From positions 1-64,000 of the forward strand of contig NZ_JAKKFI010000053.1 in NCBI RefSeq assembly GCF_022230955.1: a DNA stretch of 64,000 nucleotides, written 5' to 3'. Shown here one piece after another: positions 1 to 9,700 of the stretch. Numbering within the stretch: the first letter of the stretch is position 1; every line of letters begins with the position of its first letter. The stretch is from Micromonospora cabrerizensis. GTDB lineage: Bacteria > Actinomycetota > Actinomycetes > Mycobacteriales > Micromonosporaceae. Below the pieces are notes generated by a model. That model was given only the letters and a program-made list of their open reading frames with translations, made no database searches and was not told where the DNA came from. The translations under genes and the position numbers were made by a program.

Positions 1-76
1 CGCGGTCGGGCCGGGCGGCGCCGCGGTCGGGCCGGGCGGCGGCGTGGTCGGGCCGGGCGGCGGGGTGGTCGGGCCC
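1..76. repeat. Short tandem repeat encoding Pro/Gly linker of the helicase
   Basis: About four imperfect copies of a 15-18 bp unit built on TCGGGCCGGGCGGCG lie at the window edge. In the helicase frame they encode repeated T-(T/A)-P-P-P-G-P. They start right after the motif VI region, so they mark a flexible linker. The array probably continues to the left. Confidence 0.7.
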
Positions 77-2532
77 AGCTCGTGCAGGAACCGGCTCGGC
101 TGTTCCTCGTGGTCGTCACCGCCGACGGCGGCCGATGCCACGGCGCTGACCAGCAGTCGGTGCCGGGCCCGGCTGATGGCCACGTGGAAGAGCCGGCGTT
201 CCTCGTCCAGTAACGCCGAGGTCTGACCCACCACGTTCGCCACGGTCCCGCTGCCGGCCGACCGACCCGCCAACACGTCGACGAGGCGCTCCGAGCCGAG
301 CAGGCTGCCGCGCAGTCGCAGGTCCGGCCAGATGCCCTCCTGCACGCCGGCCACCGCGACCAGGTCCCACTCCAGGCCCTTCGCGGCGTGTGCGGTGAGC
401 AGACGAACCGCCGCGCCCCGGTCGGCGGTGGGCGCGATGGTGTCGGCCGGCAGGTCCTGGGCGAGCACGTGATCGAGGAAGACCTCGGTGCGGGCACCGG
501 GCAGTCGGTCGGTGAACCGGGCCGCCGCGTCGAAGAGCACCAGCACGGCGTCCAGGTCGCGGTCGGCCGCCTCGGCCCGCCGCCGCCGGGCCAGGTCCCC
601 CTCGCCGGCCGCCGGCCGCCCCTGGATGATCGCGCCCGCCCAACGCTCGGCGAGACCACTGGCGTCCCAGACCGCCCAGAGCACGTCCTCGGCGGTCGCC
701 CCTGGTTGGGCGGCGGCGTCCCGTGCGGTGGCCAGCAGGCCGGCCACCGCCTGCGCCGGCTCCGCCCAGCGCCGGTCGATGTCGGCCAGCTCCGTCGGAT
801 CGCGCAACGCCTCGACGATCAACTCACCGGAGGGGCGACGGTCACCGCCGGCCAGCGCGAGCGCGCGCAGGCCCTGCCGCAGCCGCCGCTCGGCCAGCGG
901 GTCGGCGCCGCCCAGCGGCGAGTGCAGCAGCGCGACCGCCGCCTCCTCGTCCAGGCGCTCGGGTTCGAGCGCGCAGCGCAGCAGGAGCAGCAGCGGCGCG
1001 ACCGCCGGTTGCAGGTGCAGGGGCAGGTCCTCGCCGTGCACCACGGTGGGTACGCCGGCAGCGTGCAGCGCCCGCCGCAGGGCGGGCAGTTGCAGAGCGG
1101 TGGACCGCACCAGCACCGCCATCCGCGACCAGGGCACGCCGTCGAGCAGGTGGGCCGAGCGCAGCGCGTGCGCCAGCCAGGCGGCCTCGCTGGTTGCCGA
1201 GCGGAACGTGTGCACCTCGACCACCCCGGGCGGCGCGTCGGGCAGCGGGTGCAGCCGGCGGTGCGCCGCCGGGCCTCGCAGCCGTCGACCCAGCCGGGCG
1301 GTCGCCGCGAGCAGACCCGGCCCGGCCCGGTACGACGTGGTCAGCAGCACCTGTGCGGCCGGCGCCCCGGAGGCGGTCCGGAAGCGGTGCGGGAAGGCGG
1401 CCACCACGGCCGGGTCGGCGCCCCGGAAGGCGTACGTGGAGGAATCCGGATCGGCGAACGCGACCAGCGACTTGCCTCCGCCCGCGATGACCGAGAGCAG
1501 CTCCACCTGGGCGGGGTCGGTGTCCGCCAGCTCGTCCAGGTACACGTGGGTGAGCCGGCGACGCTCGGCGGCCAGCAGCTCCTCGTCGTCGCGCAGCAGC
1601 CCGGTGGCCGCCCGCACCAGCTCGGCCGGGTCGTACGCGATGGAGCCCCGGTTGCTGACGTCGCGCAGCGCGAGCACGGCCACGTACTCCCGGAGGAAGC
1701 GGGCGGCGGCCGGCCAGTCCTCGCGGCCGAGCTTCTCGCCCAGCCGGGCCAGGTCGACCGGGCCCACGCCCCGCTCGGCCGCGCGCATGAGCAGGTCGCG
1801 CAACTGACCGGCGAAGGCCCGGGTACGCAGGGCCGGGCGCAGGTCGGTCGGCCAACCGACCGGGTCGTCCTCGGGTTCCTCACCCACCACGTTCAGCAGC
1901 TCGCGGATGATCAGATCCTGCTCCGGACCGGTGAGCAGCCGGGGTGAGGGCTCGCCTCGTTCGGCGGCGGCCCGGCGGAGCAACCCGAAGGCGTACGCCG
2001 GGAAGGTGCGCACCAGGGGCTCGCGCAGCACCCGGTGGCCGTGCTGCGCGATCCGCGCCTCGATGCGCTGGCGTAGTGCGGTCGCACCTCGACGGCCGAA
2101 GGTCAGCACCAGGATGCGTTCGGGGTCGACCCCCTCGGCCACCCGGGCGGCGACCGCCTCGACGAGGGTGCTGGTCTTGCCGGTGCCCGGGCCGCCGAGC
2201 ACCAGCATCGGCCCGTCGGTGTGCCCGACCACCTCGGCCTGCACCGGATCGACCCGCCAACCGCTGCCGGCCACCAGCTCACGCCCGACCGCCAGCTCAG
2301 AACCGGCCACACCTGGGGCACCACCCACGCCTGCGGCCCCGACCCTGCCTCCGGCTCCGGCGACCAGCTCAGGCCGCGCCCCGCGCTCGGGCCCACCGGT
2401 GCGCTCCGGCCCACCGGACTCGCCGGCACCACCCATGGGCGCGCTGCCGGCGGGCACGGAAGCACCGGAAGGCGCTGCCCCGTCCCCCCGCGCCGGCCCC
2501 CCGGACCGCCGCACCAACCGGTACGCCTGCAT
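1..2532 (-). CDS. UvrD/Rep-type ATP-dependent DNA helicase, 3' part beyond left edge
   Basis: This is a superfamily 1A helicase that uses ATP to move along and unwind DNA in repair or recombination. The frame is open from ATG 2532 to the left edge (844 codons), so the C-terminus is missing. Residues about 112-121 give Walker A (GGPGTGKTS). Motif V (HAAKGLEWDLV) is near residue 718 and motif VI (HVAISRARHRLLV) near 780. Motif II reads LDELADTDPAQ near 332, lacking the usual DExQ glutamine. Residues 1-90 are a glycine/proline-rich low-complexity N-terminus. The last visible residues are repeats of T-T-P-P-P-G-P, probably a linker to a further domain such as the PD-(D/E)XK nuclease found in many actinobacterial relatives (inference). 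The odd motif II and size recall the AdnA subunit of mycobacterial AdnAB, but this is not proven. Confidence 0.85.
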   Translation of the reverse strand, partial: MQAYRLVRRSGGPARGDGAAPSGASVPAGSAPMGGAGESGGPERTGGPERGARPELVAGAGGRVGAAGVGGAPGVAGSELAVGRELVAGSGWRVDPVQAEVVGHTDGPMLVLGGPGTGKTSTLVEAVAARVAEGVDPERILVLTFGRRGATALRQRIEARIAQHGHRVLREPLVRTFPAYAFGLLRRAAAERGEPSPRLLTGPEQDLIIRELLNVVGEEPEDDPVGWPTDLRPALRTRAFAGQLRDLLMRAAERGVGPVDLARLGEKLGREDWPAAARFLREYVAVLALRDVSNRGSIAYDPAELVRAATGLLRDDEELLAAERRRLTHVYLDELADTDPAQVELLSVIAGGGKSLVAFADPDSSTYAFRGADPAVVAAFPHRFRTASGAPAAQVLLTTSYRAGPGLLAATARLGRRLRGPAAHRRLHPLPDAPPGVVEVHTFRSATSEAAWLAHALRSAHLLDGVPWSRMAVLVRSTALQLPALRRALHAAGVPTVVHGEDLPLHLQPAVAPLLLLLRCALEPERLDEEAAVALLHSPLGGADPLAERRLRQGLRALALAGGDRRPSGELIVEALRDPTELADIDRRWAEPAQAVAGLLATARDAAAQPGATAEDVLWAVWDASGLAERWAGAIIQGRPAAGEGDLARRRRAEAADRDLDAVLVLFDAAARFTDRLPGARTEVFLDHVLAQDLPADTIAPTADRGAAVRLLTAHAAKGLEWDLVAVAGVQEGIWPDLRLRGSLLGSERLVDVLAGRSAGSGTVANVVGQTSALLDEERRLFHVAISRARHRLLVSAVASAAVGGDDHEEQPSRFLHELGPTTPPPGPTTPPPGPTAAPPGPTA

Positions 2533-2563
2533 CAGCTCATCCCATCAGACCCATACGACATCC

Positions 2564-2632
2564 ACCCCAACCCACCCAACCAAGCCCAACCCCAACCCCA
2601 ACCCCAACCCCAACCGCCCAACCCCACCCCAT
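2564..2632. repeat. C-rich hexamer tract (CCCCAA)n, G-quadruplex-prone on minus strand
   Basis: Four perfect CCCCAA hexamers at 2590-2613 are flanked by degenerate copies. The minus strand, which is the mRNA leader strand of the helicase starting at 2532, would therefore read (TTGGGG)n. Such runs can form G-quadruplexes. The tract starts about 32 bases upstream of the helicase start codon. Confidence 0.7.
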
Positions 2633-2643
2633 CCACCTCCGTC

Positions 2644-2698
2644 GATCATGAAGTTAGCGGCGCGACACGCCGACGGCGGTGACGCTAACTTCATGATC
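2644..2698. repeat. 55-bp palindromic dispersed repeat, copy 1
   Basis: Perfect 15-base arms begin GATCATGAAGTTAGC and enclose a 25-base centre. The reverse complement aligns end to end, without gaps, with the 55-bp element at 60177-60231, including the shared centre GGCGTGTCG. It lies between the end of the LOG gene (2761) and the helicase start (2532), where it could form a transcript hairpin. Confidence 0.8.
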
Positions 2699-2735
2699 AC
2701 CGAGGTGAGGGCGGGGAGCGCCGGGGGGGGCGGGG

Positions 2736-2760
2736 ACCGGGGTGGGGGTGGGGGTGGGGG
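2736..2760. repeat. G-rich tract with four G-runs
   Basis: Four runs of at least four G separated by single T bases abut the stop codon of the LOG gene at 2761. On the plus strand this is a strong G-quadruplex motif. In the LOG transcript it would be a C-rich tail. Confidence 0.6.
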
Positions 2761-3306
2761 TCAGGTTAGGCGGGACTCTAGGGCTTTCAGGGCTTCGGGG
2801 ACCGTTGTGGTCACGGTCAGGAGGTTGCGGCCGGCGGTCTTGAGGAAGTGCTGGTCGGCCAGGCTGTCGAGCCAGTCCAGCAGGGGGCGGTAGAACCCGT
2901 CCGTGTCGATCAGCACCATCGGCTTGGTGTGCAGGGCAAGGGTCGCGGTGGTCCAGACCTCGAACAGCTCGTCCAGGGTGCCCAGCCCGCCGGGCAGGGT
3001 GAGGAAGGCGTCCGACTTCTCGATCATCAGCGTCTTGCGGCTGGCCATCGAGTCGGTGACCAGCAGCTCGTCCGAGGCCAGGTCGGCGACCTCCAGGTCG
3101 ACCAGCGACTGGGGGATGACGCCGACGGTGCGCCCACCGGCAGACCGGGCGCCGTCCGCCAGCGCGCCCATCATGCCGACGCAGCCGCCACCGCTGACCA
3201 GCGTGTGCCCGCGCCGGGCCAGCTCCGCGCCGGTCTCGGCGGCCAGGTCCAACCAGCGCTGGTCCAGGGTGCGGGACGAGGCGCAGAAGACGCAGATCGC
3301 TGCCAT
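2761..3306 (-). CDS. LOG-family protein (TIGR00730), cytokinin-activation-like phosphoribohydrolase
   Basis: The 181-residue protein has the LOG/lysine-decarboxylase-like Rossmann fold. Visible signatures are CVFCASS at the N-terminus, GGGCVGMMGALADGA near 45-60, and the family motif PGGLGTLDE near 103-111. LOG enzymes release free base and ribose 5-phosphate from (N6-modified) nucleoside monophosphates; the bacterial role is often unknown. The ATG at 3306 overlaps the stop of the upstream LOG paralogue by one base (TGATG), so the pair is translationally coupled. The length is typical of short LOG proteins. Confidence 0.88.
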   Translation of the reverse strand: MAAICVFCASSRTLDQRWLDLAAETGAELARRGHTLVSGGGCVGMMGALADGARSAGGRTVGVIPQSLVDLEVADLASDELLVTDSMASRKTLMIEKSDAFLTLPGGLGTLDELFEVWTTATLALHTKPMVLIDTDGFYRPLLDWLDSLADQHFLKTAGRNLLTVTTTVPEALKALESRLT

Positions 3307-4169
3307 CACTTGTCCCGTGGCTGATCGGCGGCCTGCTCGGCAGCGGCCTGCTGGTCGGCCCCGGTACGGGCGACGGCCTCGTCGCGGACCGCCTCCTGCT
3401 CGGCGGAGAGCGCGGCCTCCGCCTCGACGATGTGCCGGACGGCGGCGTTGACGTCGTCGGTGAGACAGATCAGTTCCAGGTCGACCGGGCCGATCTTGCC
3501 GTCGGCGGCCATCGTGTCGCGCATCCAGTCGAGCAGCCCCTGCCAGTACGCGACGCCCATCAGCACGACCGGGAACCGGGTCACCTTGCCGGTCTGCACC
3601 AGCGTGAGCGACTCGAACAGCTCGTCCATGGTGCCGAAACCACCGGGCAGCACGACGAACGCCTGCGCGTACTTGACGAACATGGTCTTGCGGGCGAAGA
3701 AGTAGCGGAAGTCGATGGCCAGGTCGACCCACTCGTTGATGCCCTGCTCGAACGGGAGCTCGATGCCGAGCCCGACGGAGAGCCCGCCGGCCTCGCTGGC
3801 ACCGCGGTTGGCGGCCTCCATCACCCCCGGCCCACCCCCGGTGATCACCGCGTAGCCGGCCCGGGCGAGCGCGCCACCCAACTGCTCGGCCAGTTGGCAC
3901 TCCGCGCTGTCCGGTCCGCTGCGGGCGGAGCCGAACACGCTGACCGCCGGCGGCAGGTCGGCGAGGGTGTCGAAACCTTCGACGAACTCGGAGAGGATGC
4001 GCAGCGCGCGCCAGGCGTCCTTGGTCTTCCAGTCGCCCCGCCCACGTGAATCCAGCAGCCGCTGGTCGGCGGTGCTGCTCGGAATCGCCCCTCTGCGCAG
4101 CGTGACAGCGCCCCGGTGCCGCTCCTGTCCCGGACCGCGACCGGCCTCCCGCCCGTTGTTCTGGCTCAT
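3306..4169 (-). CDS. LOG-family protein, long form (TIGR00730)
   Basis: The 287-residue paralogue of the following gene carries GGGPGVMEAANRG near residues 107-119 and the LOG signature PGGFGTMDELFE near 171-182. About 60 basic N-terminal residues and a low-complexity Ala/Glu/Gln tail (after about 250) extend the core. The likely activity is nucleoside-monophosphate phosphoribohydrolase, by family. The start was taken at MSQNN (4169); an upstream in-frame start at 4193 is possible. It is the first gene of a two-gene leftward operon, and the two paralogues differ enough to be an old duplication. Confidence 0.85.
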   Translation of the reverse strand: MSQNNGREAGRGPGQERHRGAVTLRRGAIPSSTADQRLLDSRGRGDWKTKDAWRALRILSEFVEGFDTLADLPPAVSVFGSARSGPDSAECQLAEQLGGALARAGYAVITGGGPGVMEAANRGASEAGGLSVGLGIELPFEQGINEWVDLAIDFRYFFARKTMFVKYAQAFVVLPGGFGTMDELFESLTLVQTGKVTRFPVVLMGVAYWQGLLDWMRDTMAADGKIGPVDLELICLTDDVNAAVRHIVEAEAALSAEQEAVRDEAVARTGADQQAAAEQAADQPRDK

Positions 4170-4278
4170 CAGGCAACCGTAGTGGAGCGGCACCGGCCGG
4201 GTGTGCGGGGCGGGGACGCCGAGAAATAGTTCGGGATCATGGGCAACTATTCGGCTTCCCCGTACGTCTTACTATTCA

Positions 4279-4291
4279 CATACCGGGTATG
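4279..4291. promoter_or_regulatory. Operator-like palindrome CATACCGGGTATG, copy 1
   Basis: Inverted 6-base arms CATACC and GGTATG surround one central base. An identical 15-base string (ACATACCGGGTATGC) occurs at 10074-10088. The site lies 33 bases upstream of the small ORF at 4324 and between it and the leftward LOG operon. It looks like a dimeric repressor site; the regulator is unknown. Confidence 0.5.
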
Positions 4292-4323
4292 CCCGGGCGC
4301 GCGCCTTCGGGGGAGGAGACAGC

Positions 4324-4491
4324 GTGATCAGCAACAACGAGATGATCCGGATCCGTCGCCAGATGCAGCGACGGATCCGAGACGTGGTGGCCGAGCGCCG
4401 CCGCACCCGCGATCAGGACCCAACCGCCGTCTCCCCCGCACCACCCGGAGCTGATCAAGAGGTTTGCGTCGCCGACAACGGGCCAGGCTGA
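4324..4491 (+). CDS. Small basic hypothetical protein (55 aa)
   Basis: A GTG start is preceded by GGGGGAGGAGACAGC, a strong ribosome binding site at good spacing, and an operator-like palindrome lies just upstream. The predicted peptide begins MISNNEMIRIRRQMQRR and is Arg-rich and helical for about 35 residues. Its last 13 codons run into the 55-bp palindromic repeat, so the C-terminus may have been altered by insertion of that element. I do not recognise a family. A DNA- or RNA-binding role is possible but unsupported. Confidence 0.5.
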   Translation: MISNNEMIRIRRQMQRRIRDVVAERRRTRDQDPTAVSPAPPGADQEVCVADNGPG

Positions 4492-4507
4492 CGCAAACCT
4501 CTTGATC
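4453..4507. repeat. 55-bp palindromic dispersed repeat, copy 2 (AAGAGG subtype)
   Basis: Perfect 18-base arms begin GATCAAGAGGTTTGCGTC around a 19-base centre. It has the same length and terminal GATCA as the copies at 2644 and 60177, and nearly the same arm start as the copy at 41763. It overlaps the 3' end of the small ORF and lies downstream of dapE (stop 4539), where it could act as a bidirectional terminator. Confidence 0.8.
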
Positions 4508-4538
4508 ACCGGGGCCCCAGCCCGGGGGCCCGGCCGGG

Positions 4539-5612
4539 TCAGGCTGGGGCCAGCCAGCGGTGCAGGGTTGCCGCGCCGTCGCGGATCTTGCTGATCTCGA
4601 CGTGCTCGTCGGGGTGGTGGGCGAGGTTCGGGTCGCCGGGGCCGAAGTTCAGCGCGGGGATGCCCATGGCCGCGAACCGGGCCACGTCCGTCCAGCCCAG
4701 CTTGCCGATCGGCGCGGCACCGACCGCCGCCAGGAACTCCTTCGCCGGGGCCGCCTCCAGCCCGGGGGCGGCGCCCGGCGCGGTGTCGGTCACCACCACC
4801 TCGAAGCCGGCGAACACCTCCCGCAGGTGCGCCTCCGCCTCGGCCGGGCTGCGGTCCGGCGCGAACCGGTAGTTGACCTCGACCTCACAGTGGTCGGGGA
4901 CCACGTTGCCGGCGACCCCACCGTTGATCCGTACCGCGTTCATGCCCTCGCGGTAGTCGCAGCCGTCGATGGTGACCCGGCGCGCCTCGTACGTCTGGAG
5001 ACGCCGCAGCACCTCACCGGCGGCGTGGATGGCGTTCACCCCGTGCCAGGAGCGCGCCGAGTGGGCGCGTACCCCGGTCGTGGTGACCACCGAGCGCATG
5101 GTGCCCTGGCAGCCCGCCTCGACGATGCCGTACGTCGGTTCCAGCAGCACCGCGAAGTCCGCCTCCAGCCACTCCGGGAACGCCTGGGCGACGAGGTTGA
5201 GCCCGTTGTACCGCGACTCGATCTCCTCGGCCTCGTAGAAGAAGTACGTCACGTCGTAGCGCGGGTTGGGCAGCGTCACCGCCAGGTGCAGCGCGTACGC
5301 GGTGCCGGACTTCATGTCGGAGGTGCCGCAGCCGTACATCAGGTCGCCGCGCATGGTCGACGGGAAGTTGTTGTTCAGGGGCACCGTGTCGAGATGCCCG
5401 GCCAACACGACACGCTGTGACCGACCCAGGTCGGTGCGCGCCATCACCGTGTTGCCGTGTCGGTGGGTGGTCAGGTGCGGTACGCCCCGCAGCACCTCTT
5501 CGACACAGTCGGCGATCGCCTTCTCGTTGAGGGACACGGACTCTATGTCGACCAGAGCGCGGGTCAGCTGCACCGGATCGGCGAGGACCTCGGGGGTCAG
5601 CGGGTTCTCCAT
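4539..5612 (-). CDS. dapE: Succinyl-diaminopimelate desuccinylase
   Basis: DapE hydrolyses N-succinyl-LL-diaminopimelate to LL-diaminopimelate in lysine and peptidoglycan precursor synthesis. The 357-residue protein has the M20 di-zinc layout: GHLDTVP near residue 70, GTSDMKSG near 95, YEAEEIES near 130, and a C-terminal HHPDEHV histidine. The start was placed at MENPLTPE (ATG 5612). A GTG at 5621 with an AAGG motif four bases upstream is an alternative. It is transcribed divergently from dapD, which performs the succinylation earlier in the same pathway, so the two probably share a control region. Confidence 0.93.
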   Translation of the reverse strand: MENPLTPEVLADPVQLTRALVDIESVSLNEKAIADCVEEVLRGVPHLTTHRHGNTVMARTDLGRSQRVVLAGHLDTVPLNNNFPSTMRGDLMYGCGTSDMKSGTAYALHLAVTLPNPRYDVTYFFYEAEEIESRYNGLNLVAQAFPEWLEADFAVLLEPTYGIVEAGCQGTMRSVVTTTGVRAHSARSWHGVNAIHAAGEVLRRLQTYEARRVTIDGCDYREGMNAVRINGGVAGNVVPDHCEVEVNYRFAPDRSPAEAEAHLREVFAGFEVVVTDTAPGAAPGLEAAPAKEFLAAVGAAPIGKLGWTDVARFAAMGIPALNFGPGDPNLAHHPDEHVEISKIRDGAATLHRWLAPA

Positions 5613-5690
5613 GGATCGCACGGTACCTTCAGGTCTGTCAGCGCGAGGAGCGAGCCGAGGTCAGCTCGGCCGCGACCGAGAGGTGTAACA

Positions 5691-6650
5691 GTGACGTCCG
5701 CAGATTCGGCCTGGGGCATCGGCCTGGCCACGGTCACCGCCGACGAGCAGGTGCTCGACACCTGGTACCCGACCGGCAAGCTGGGCCTGGGTGAGCTGCC
5801 GCTGGTCGCCGGCGAGGACAAGGCGGACGTGCTCGACCTGCCGCCGGCCGCGCTCGGTGACCGGTCGCTGCCCGGTCTGCGTACCGTCCAGGTGGTCACC
5901 GTGATCGGCTCGCTGGACGACCCGATCAAGGACGCCTCGGACGCGTACCTCCGGTTGCACCTGCTCTCGCACCGCCTGGTGCGGCCCAACCAGCTCAACC
6001 TCGACGGCATCTTCGGCAAGCTGGCCAACGTGGCCTGGACGTCCGCCGGGCCGTGCCCGCCGGAGCGGGTGGACGAGCTGCGGGTGATCGAGCGTGCGGC
6101 CGGCCGGCACCTCGCGGTGTACGGGGTGGACAAGTTCCCCCGGATGACCGACTACGTGGTGCCCTCCGGCGTGCGGATCGCCGACGCCGACCGGGTCCGC
6201 CTCGGCGCTCACCTGGCCGCCGGCACCACCGTGATGCACGAGGGCTTCGTCAACTTCAACGCCGGCACCGTGGGCACCTCGATGGTGGAGGGGCGCATCG
6301 TGCAGGGCGTGCTGGTCGGCGACGGCTCCGACGTCGGCGGCGGCGCCTCGATCATGGGCACGCTCTCCGGTGGCGGCACCGAGAAGGTGAGCATCGGCGA
6401 GCGCAGCCTGATCGGCGCGAACGCGGGTGTCGGCATCTCCCTGGGCGACGACTGCGTGGTCGAGGCGGGCTGCTACATCACCGCCGCCTCGAAGATCACC
6501 CTGCCGGACGGCCGGGTGGTCAAGGCCCGGGAGTTGTCCGGCGTCGACGGCCTGCTGTTCTGGCGCAACTCGGTGAACGGCGCGTTGGAGGCCCGGCCGC
6601 GGACCGGCCGGGGCATCGAGCTGAACGCCGCCCTGCACGCCAACGACTGA
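5691..6650 (+). CDS. dapD: Tetrahydrodipicolinate N-succinyltransferase
   Basis: DapD transfers succinyl from succinyl-CoA to tetrahydrodipicolinate, committing the pathway to the succinylase branch. The 319-residue protein contains left-handed beta-helix hexapeptide repeats from about residue 175 to 275 (for example [18 protein letters not shown]). The length fits the actinobacterial DapD family. GTG 5691 is preceded by GAGAGGTGTAACA, a fitting ribosome binding site; the frame is open further upstream but without support. It is divergent from dapE and ends just before a strong hairpin. Confidence 0.94.
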   Translation: MTSADSAWGIGLATVTADEQVLDTWYPTGKLGLGELPLVAGEDKADVLDLPPAALGDRSLPGLRTVQVVTVIGSLDDPIKDASDAYLRLHLLSHRLVRPNQLNLDGIFGKLANVAWTSAGPCPPERVDELRVIERAAGRHLAVYGVDKFPRMTDYVVPSGVRIADADRVRLGAHLAAGTTVMHEGFVNFNAGTVGTSMVEGRIVQGVLVGDGSDVGGGASIMGTLSGGGTEKVSIGERSLIGANAGVGISLGDDCVVEAGCYITAASKITLPDGRVVKARELSGVDGLLFWRNSVNGALEARPRTGRGIELNAALHAND

Positions 6651-6658
6651 CGGACCCG

Positions 6659-6689
6659 CCGGGTCCGCGGCGCTCGGCCGCGGACCCGG
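6659..6689. terminator. Bidirectional hairpin terminator between dapD and the S8 protease gene
   Basis: Perfect 12-base arms CCGGGTCCGCGG and CCGCGGACCCGG flank a 7-base loop. The hairpin lies between two convergent stop codons (6650 and 6702). There is no clear T-run, as is common in actinomycetes. Confidence 0.75.
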
Positions 6690-6701
6690 ACGGGGTACGC
6701 C

Positions 6702-9700
6702 TCAGCGCAACCGGTACGCCTGGATGATCCGTTCGGTCACCGTGTTGCCGGCGGCGTCCCGGGCACTCGCCCGCAGGGACGCGTAGCCGGGCCCGGCGGG
6801 ATGCCGGACGGTGGCCGTCCAACCGTGCCCGCCGTTGCGCACCTTGGCGGCCTGCCAGGTCTTGCCGCCGTCGTAGGAGACGTCGACGGTCAGCTTGGTC
6901 ACCCGTGACCCGGCCGCGCCGGGCTGGCGCTGCACCTGCACCGGGATGACCAGGCTCCGACCGGCGGGAGCCGCGTTGTCCACACTCAGCGGCGGTGTGA
7001 ACCGGATGGCCGACACCGGCAGCTGACGGAAGTCGTCACCGGGGACGTGCCGGGACCGGAACGTCCACGCGGTGCTGACCTCGGTGCTGAGGTCGGTGAA
7101 GCTCCGGGTGGCTGACACCTCCAGCCGGTAGCCGGCGTTGCCGGGCGGCACTGTGAACTGCCCGAATCCCGGCTCTGGCGACTCCCCGACCAGCTTGCCG
7201 TCGCGGTAGAGGGCGGTCCGGGCGGTGTCGACGACCGATCCGCCGGCGTGCCCGTCGGCGTCGCCGTAGAGGCCGACGTCGACCTGGATGTCGTCACCAA
7301 ACCGGGTGACGCCCTGACCGGGCCAGCGCGGCGTCGGGAAGGACGGCCCGTACGGCGCACTGTTCCAGCTCTCCCGGGTGTGCCGCCCGGGACGGTACGC
7401 CTTCGGTTCGGCGATCAGCACCGCCTTTCCGTCGAGCCATCCGTCGTCGGTGACGACCCCGAACATCAGTTCGGAGGACCACCGCACGTCGTTGGTGTTG
7501 TAGTGCTCGACCCGCTGCCCCGGCACGGTGGTGGGCAGGTTGACCGCCCAGCCGCCCAGGTCTGGGTCGAGGTGCGGGAAGACCACCCGGTCCGCCACGA
7601 GCCCCGGGTAGCCGCCCCGGAACTGGTGCGTGACGCTCGCCAGGTCCCGGTTGCGGTAGGTCCTGTCGAAGCCCGTCGGCATCCGGCCGGGGATGCTCTC
7701 GGCAAGCGCGTACAGGTAGGGGCTCTCCTCCACCTCTGGCTTGATCCACTGACTGCCGATCGTCGCGACGAACCGCTTCCCGGACACCGGCCGGCCGAGT
7801 TGGCCGGTGGTCAGCCCGGTGAAGTCGAACGCGAGAAGGCCGAAACCGTAGTAGCCGTCGCCGCTGAGGAAGGCCACCCCGATGTCCACCAGCGCCGGTG
7901 CGGCCGAGGGCTCGGGAACGGCCATGCGCACCGGCTTCGCCGTCCGGGCGTCGACGGTCACTGCCGTGTCGCCGTCGACGGCGAGCTCCGGTTGGGCCAG
8001 TTGGGCGGCCCGGTCCTCGGCGAAGATGAGGCTGACGAGCCCGTACCGGCCCTTCGGTACCCGGACGTCGACGGTGCCGTCCGGGTCGAACAGGTCGTAG
8101 GACGCGAAGGTCTCCAGGTTGACCAGCGCGGTGATGTGGTCGGCGGAGGGGGCGCCGGTGGCGTCGAGATGCCGGACGGTGAGCTGGTAGCTCTCCACTT
8201 CCCGGTTGACCGCCACCGGGGTGACGGCGACGGTCGTCCCGGACCGCGCCACGATCCGTCCGGTCCAGTAGCCGTCCGTTCCGAGCCGGGTGTCCGCGGT
8301 GACCGTGGTGCCTGCGGCACCACCTGCGGGCACGGTGACCTGGCTGGCCGCCAGGGTGAACAGGCCGGCCGGTGCCGGCTGACCGTCGGGTCCGGTCACC
8401 TCGAGGGTCAGGTCCAGGGTGATCGGGTCCGGACCGTCGTTGCGCCAGTCGACCTTGCGGGCGATCGGGGTGTCGTCCTCGTGCGGCCAGGCCGGCTGCC
8501 CGAAGGAGACGCTGACCGGGCTGCTGACGACCCGCTGGGTGATCGCCCGGGCCACGTCGACGCGGCCGGCGCCCTGCTGGAAGGCGGTCTGCTCCGGGTG
8601 CGGCTTCGCCGAGGCCATCAGGGTGGCCTTGAGCTGGGCTGCCGCCCAGCCGGTGTGCTGCTGGGCGAGCAGCGCCACCGCGCCGGTGACGTGCGGCGCG
8701 GCCATCGAGGTGCCGGAGAGCGTGACGTACCCCTCGCCCACCGGCATGCCGAGTTCCGTGCCCTCACCGCGGGCGGCGACGATCTCCACGCCGGGAGCGG
8801 TGATGTCCGGCTTCAGTCCGCCGTCGCCGACCCGGGGCCCGCGACTGGAGAAGTCGGCGAGGGCGTCCTCGCGGTCTACCGCGCCCACCGACAGCGCGGA
8901 CTCGGCCGTGCTCGGCGAGCTGACCGAGCCGTCGGTTCCGTCGTTGCCGGAGGAGATCACGAAGAGCGCGCCGGTCTGCGCGGTCAGCGACTCGACGGCC
9001 GCCTCCAGCGGGTCGACATCGGGTGTGTCGTAACCGCCCAGACTCATGTTGATCACGTCGGCCTGCTGGTCGACCGCAGCCCACTGCATACCGGCCAGGA
9101 TCGCCGAGTCCGAGCAGCCCAGATCCTCACAGACCTTGCCGTTGAGCAGCGTGGCGTCCGGGGCGACGCCCCGGTACTTGCCAGCCGAGGCAGCGCCGCT
9201 GCCGGCGATGATCGAGGCGACGTGGGTGCCGTGGCCGACGGTGTCACCGGCATCGGTGGCCTCGCTGAAGTTCTGCGATACCGCGACTCTCCCCGTGAAG
9301 TCCGGGTGCTCGGCGTCGATGCCGGTGTCCAGCACGGCGACGCGTACGCCCTTGCCGGTGAAGCCGGCCTGGTGCGCGGCTGGCGCGCCGATCTGCGGCA
9401 CGCTGTGGTCCAGGGTGACGCGTCGACGTCCGTCGAGCCAGATCCGGTCGGCACCCCCCGCCGTGCCGACCCGGGCGTTCGCGCCGGTGAGCGCTGCCCA
9501 GACCGATGCGGCCTGCTTCTTGTCGGCGGTTGCGGCCACCCCACCGATCGCGGGCAGCTGCGCGGTGACGGTCAACCCGGTGGGCGCTGCGGCGCGCCGT
9601 TGACTGCCCGCGTCGCCGGCGACCAGCACGGGCAGGCTGTCCCGCCGGGCGTCGTCGTAACCGGCGGCGATCAGCTCGGTCACGTTGAACAGCCGTCGGT

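Noticed and set aside
388..1947. Plus-strand open frame opposite the helicase
   Set aside because: The helicase motifs are clear on the minus strand; this frame has no recognisable domain.
5622..5690. Upstream extension of dapD through the dapE leader
   Set aside because: The extension lacks conserved DapD sequence, whereas GTG 5691 has a good ribosome binding site and gives the usual length.
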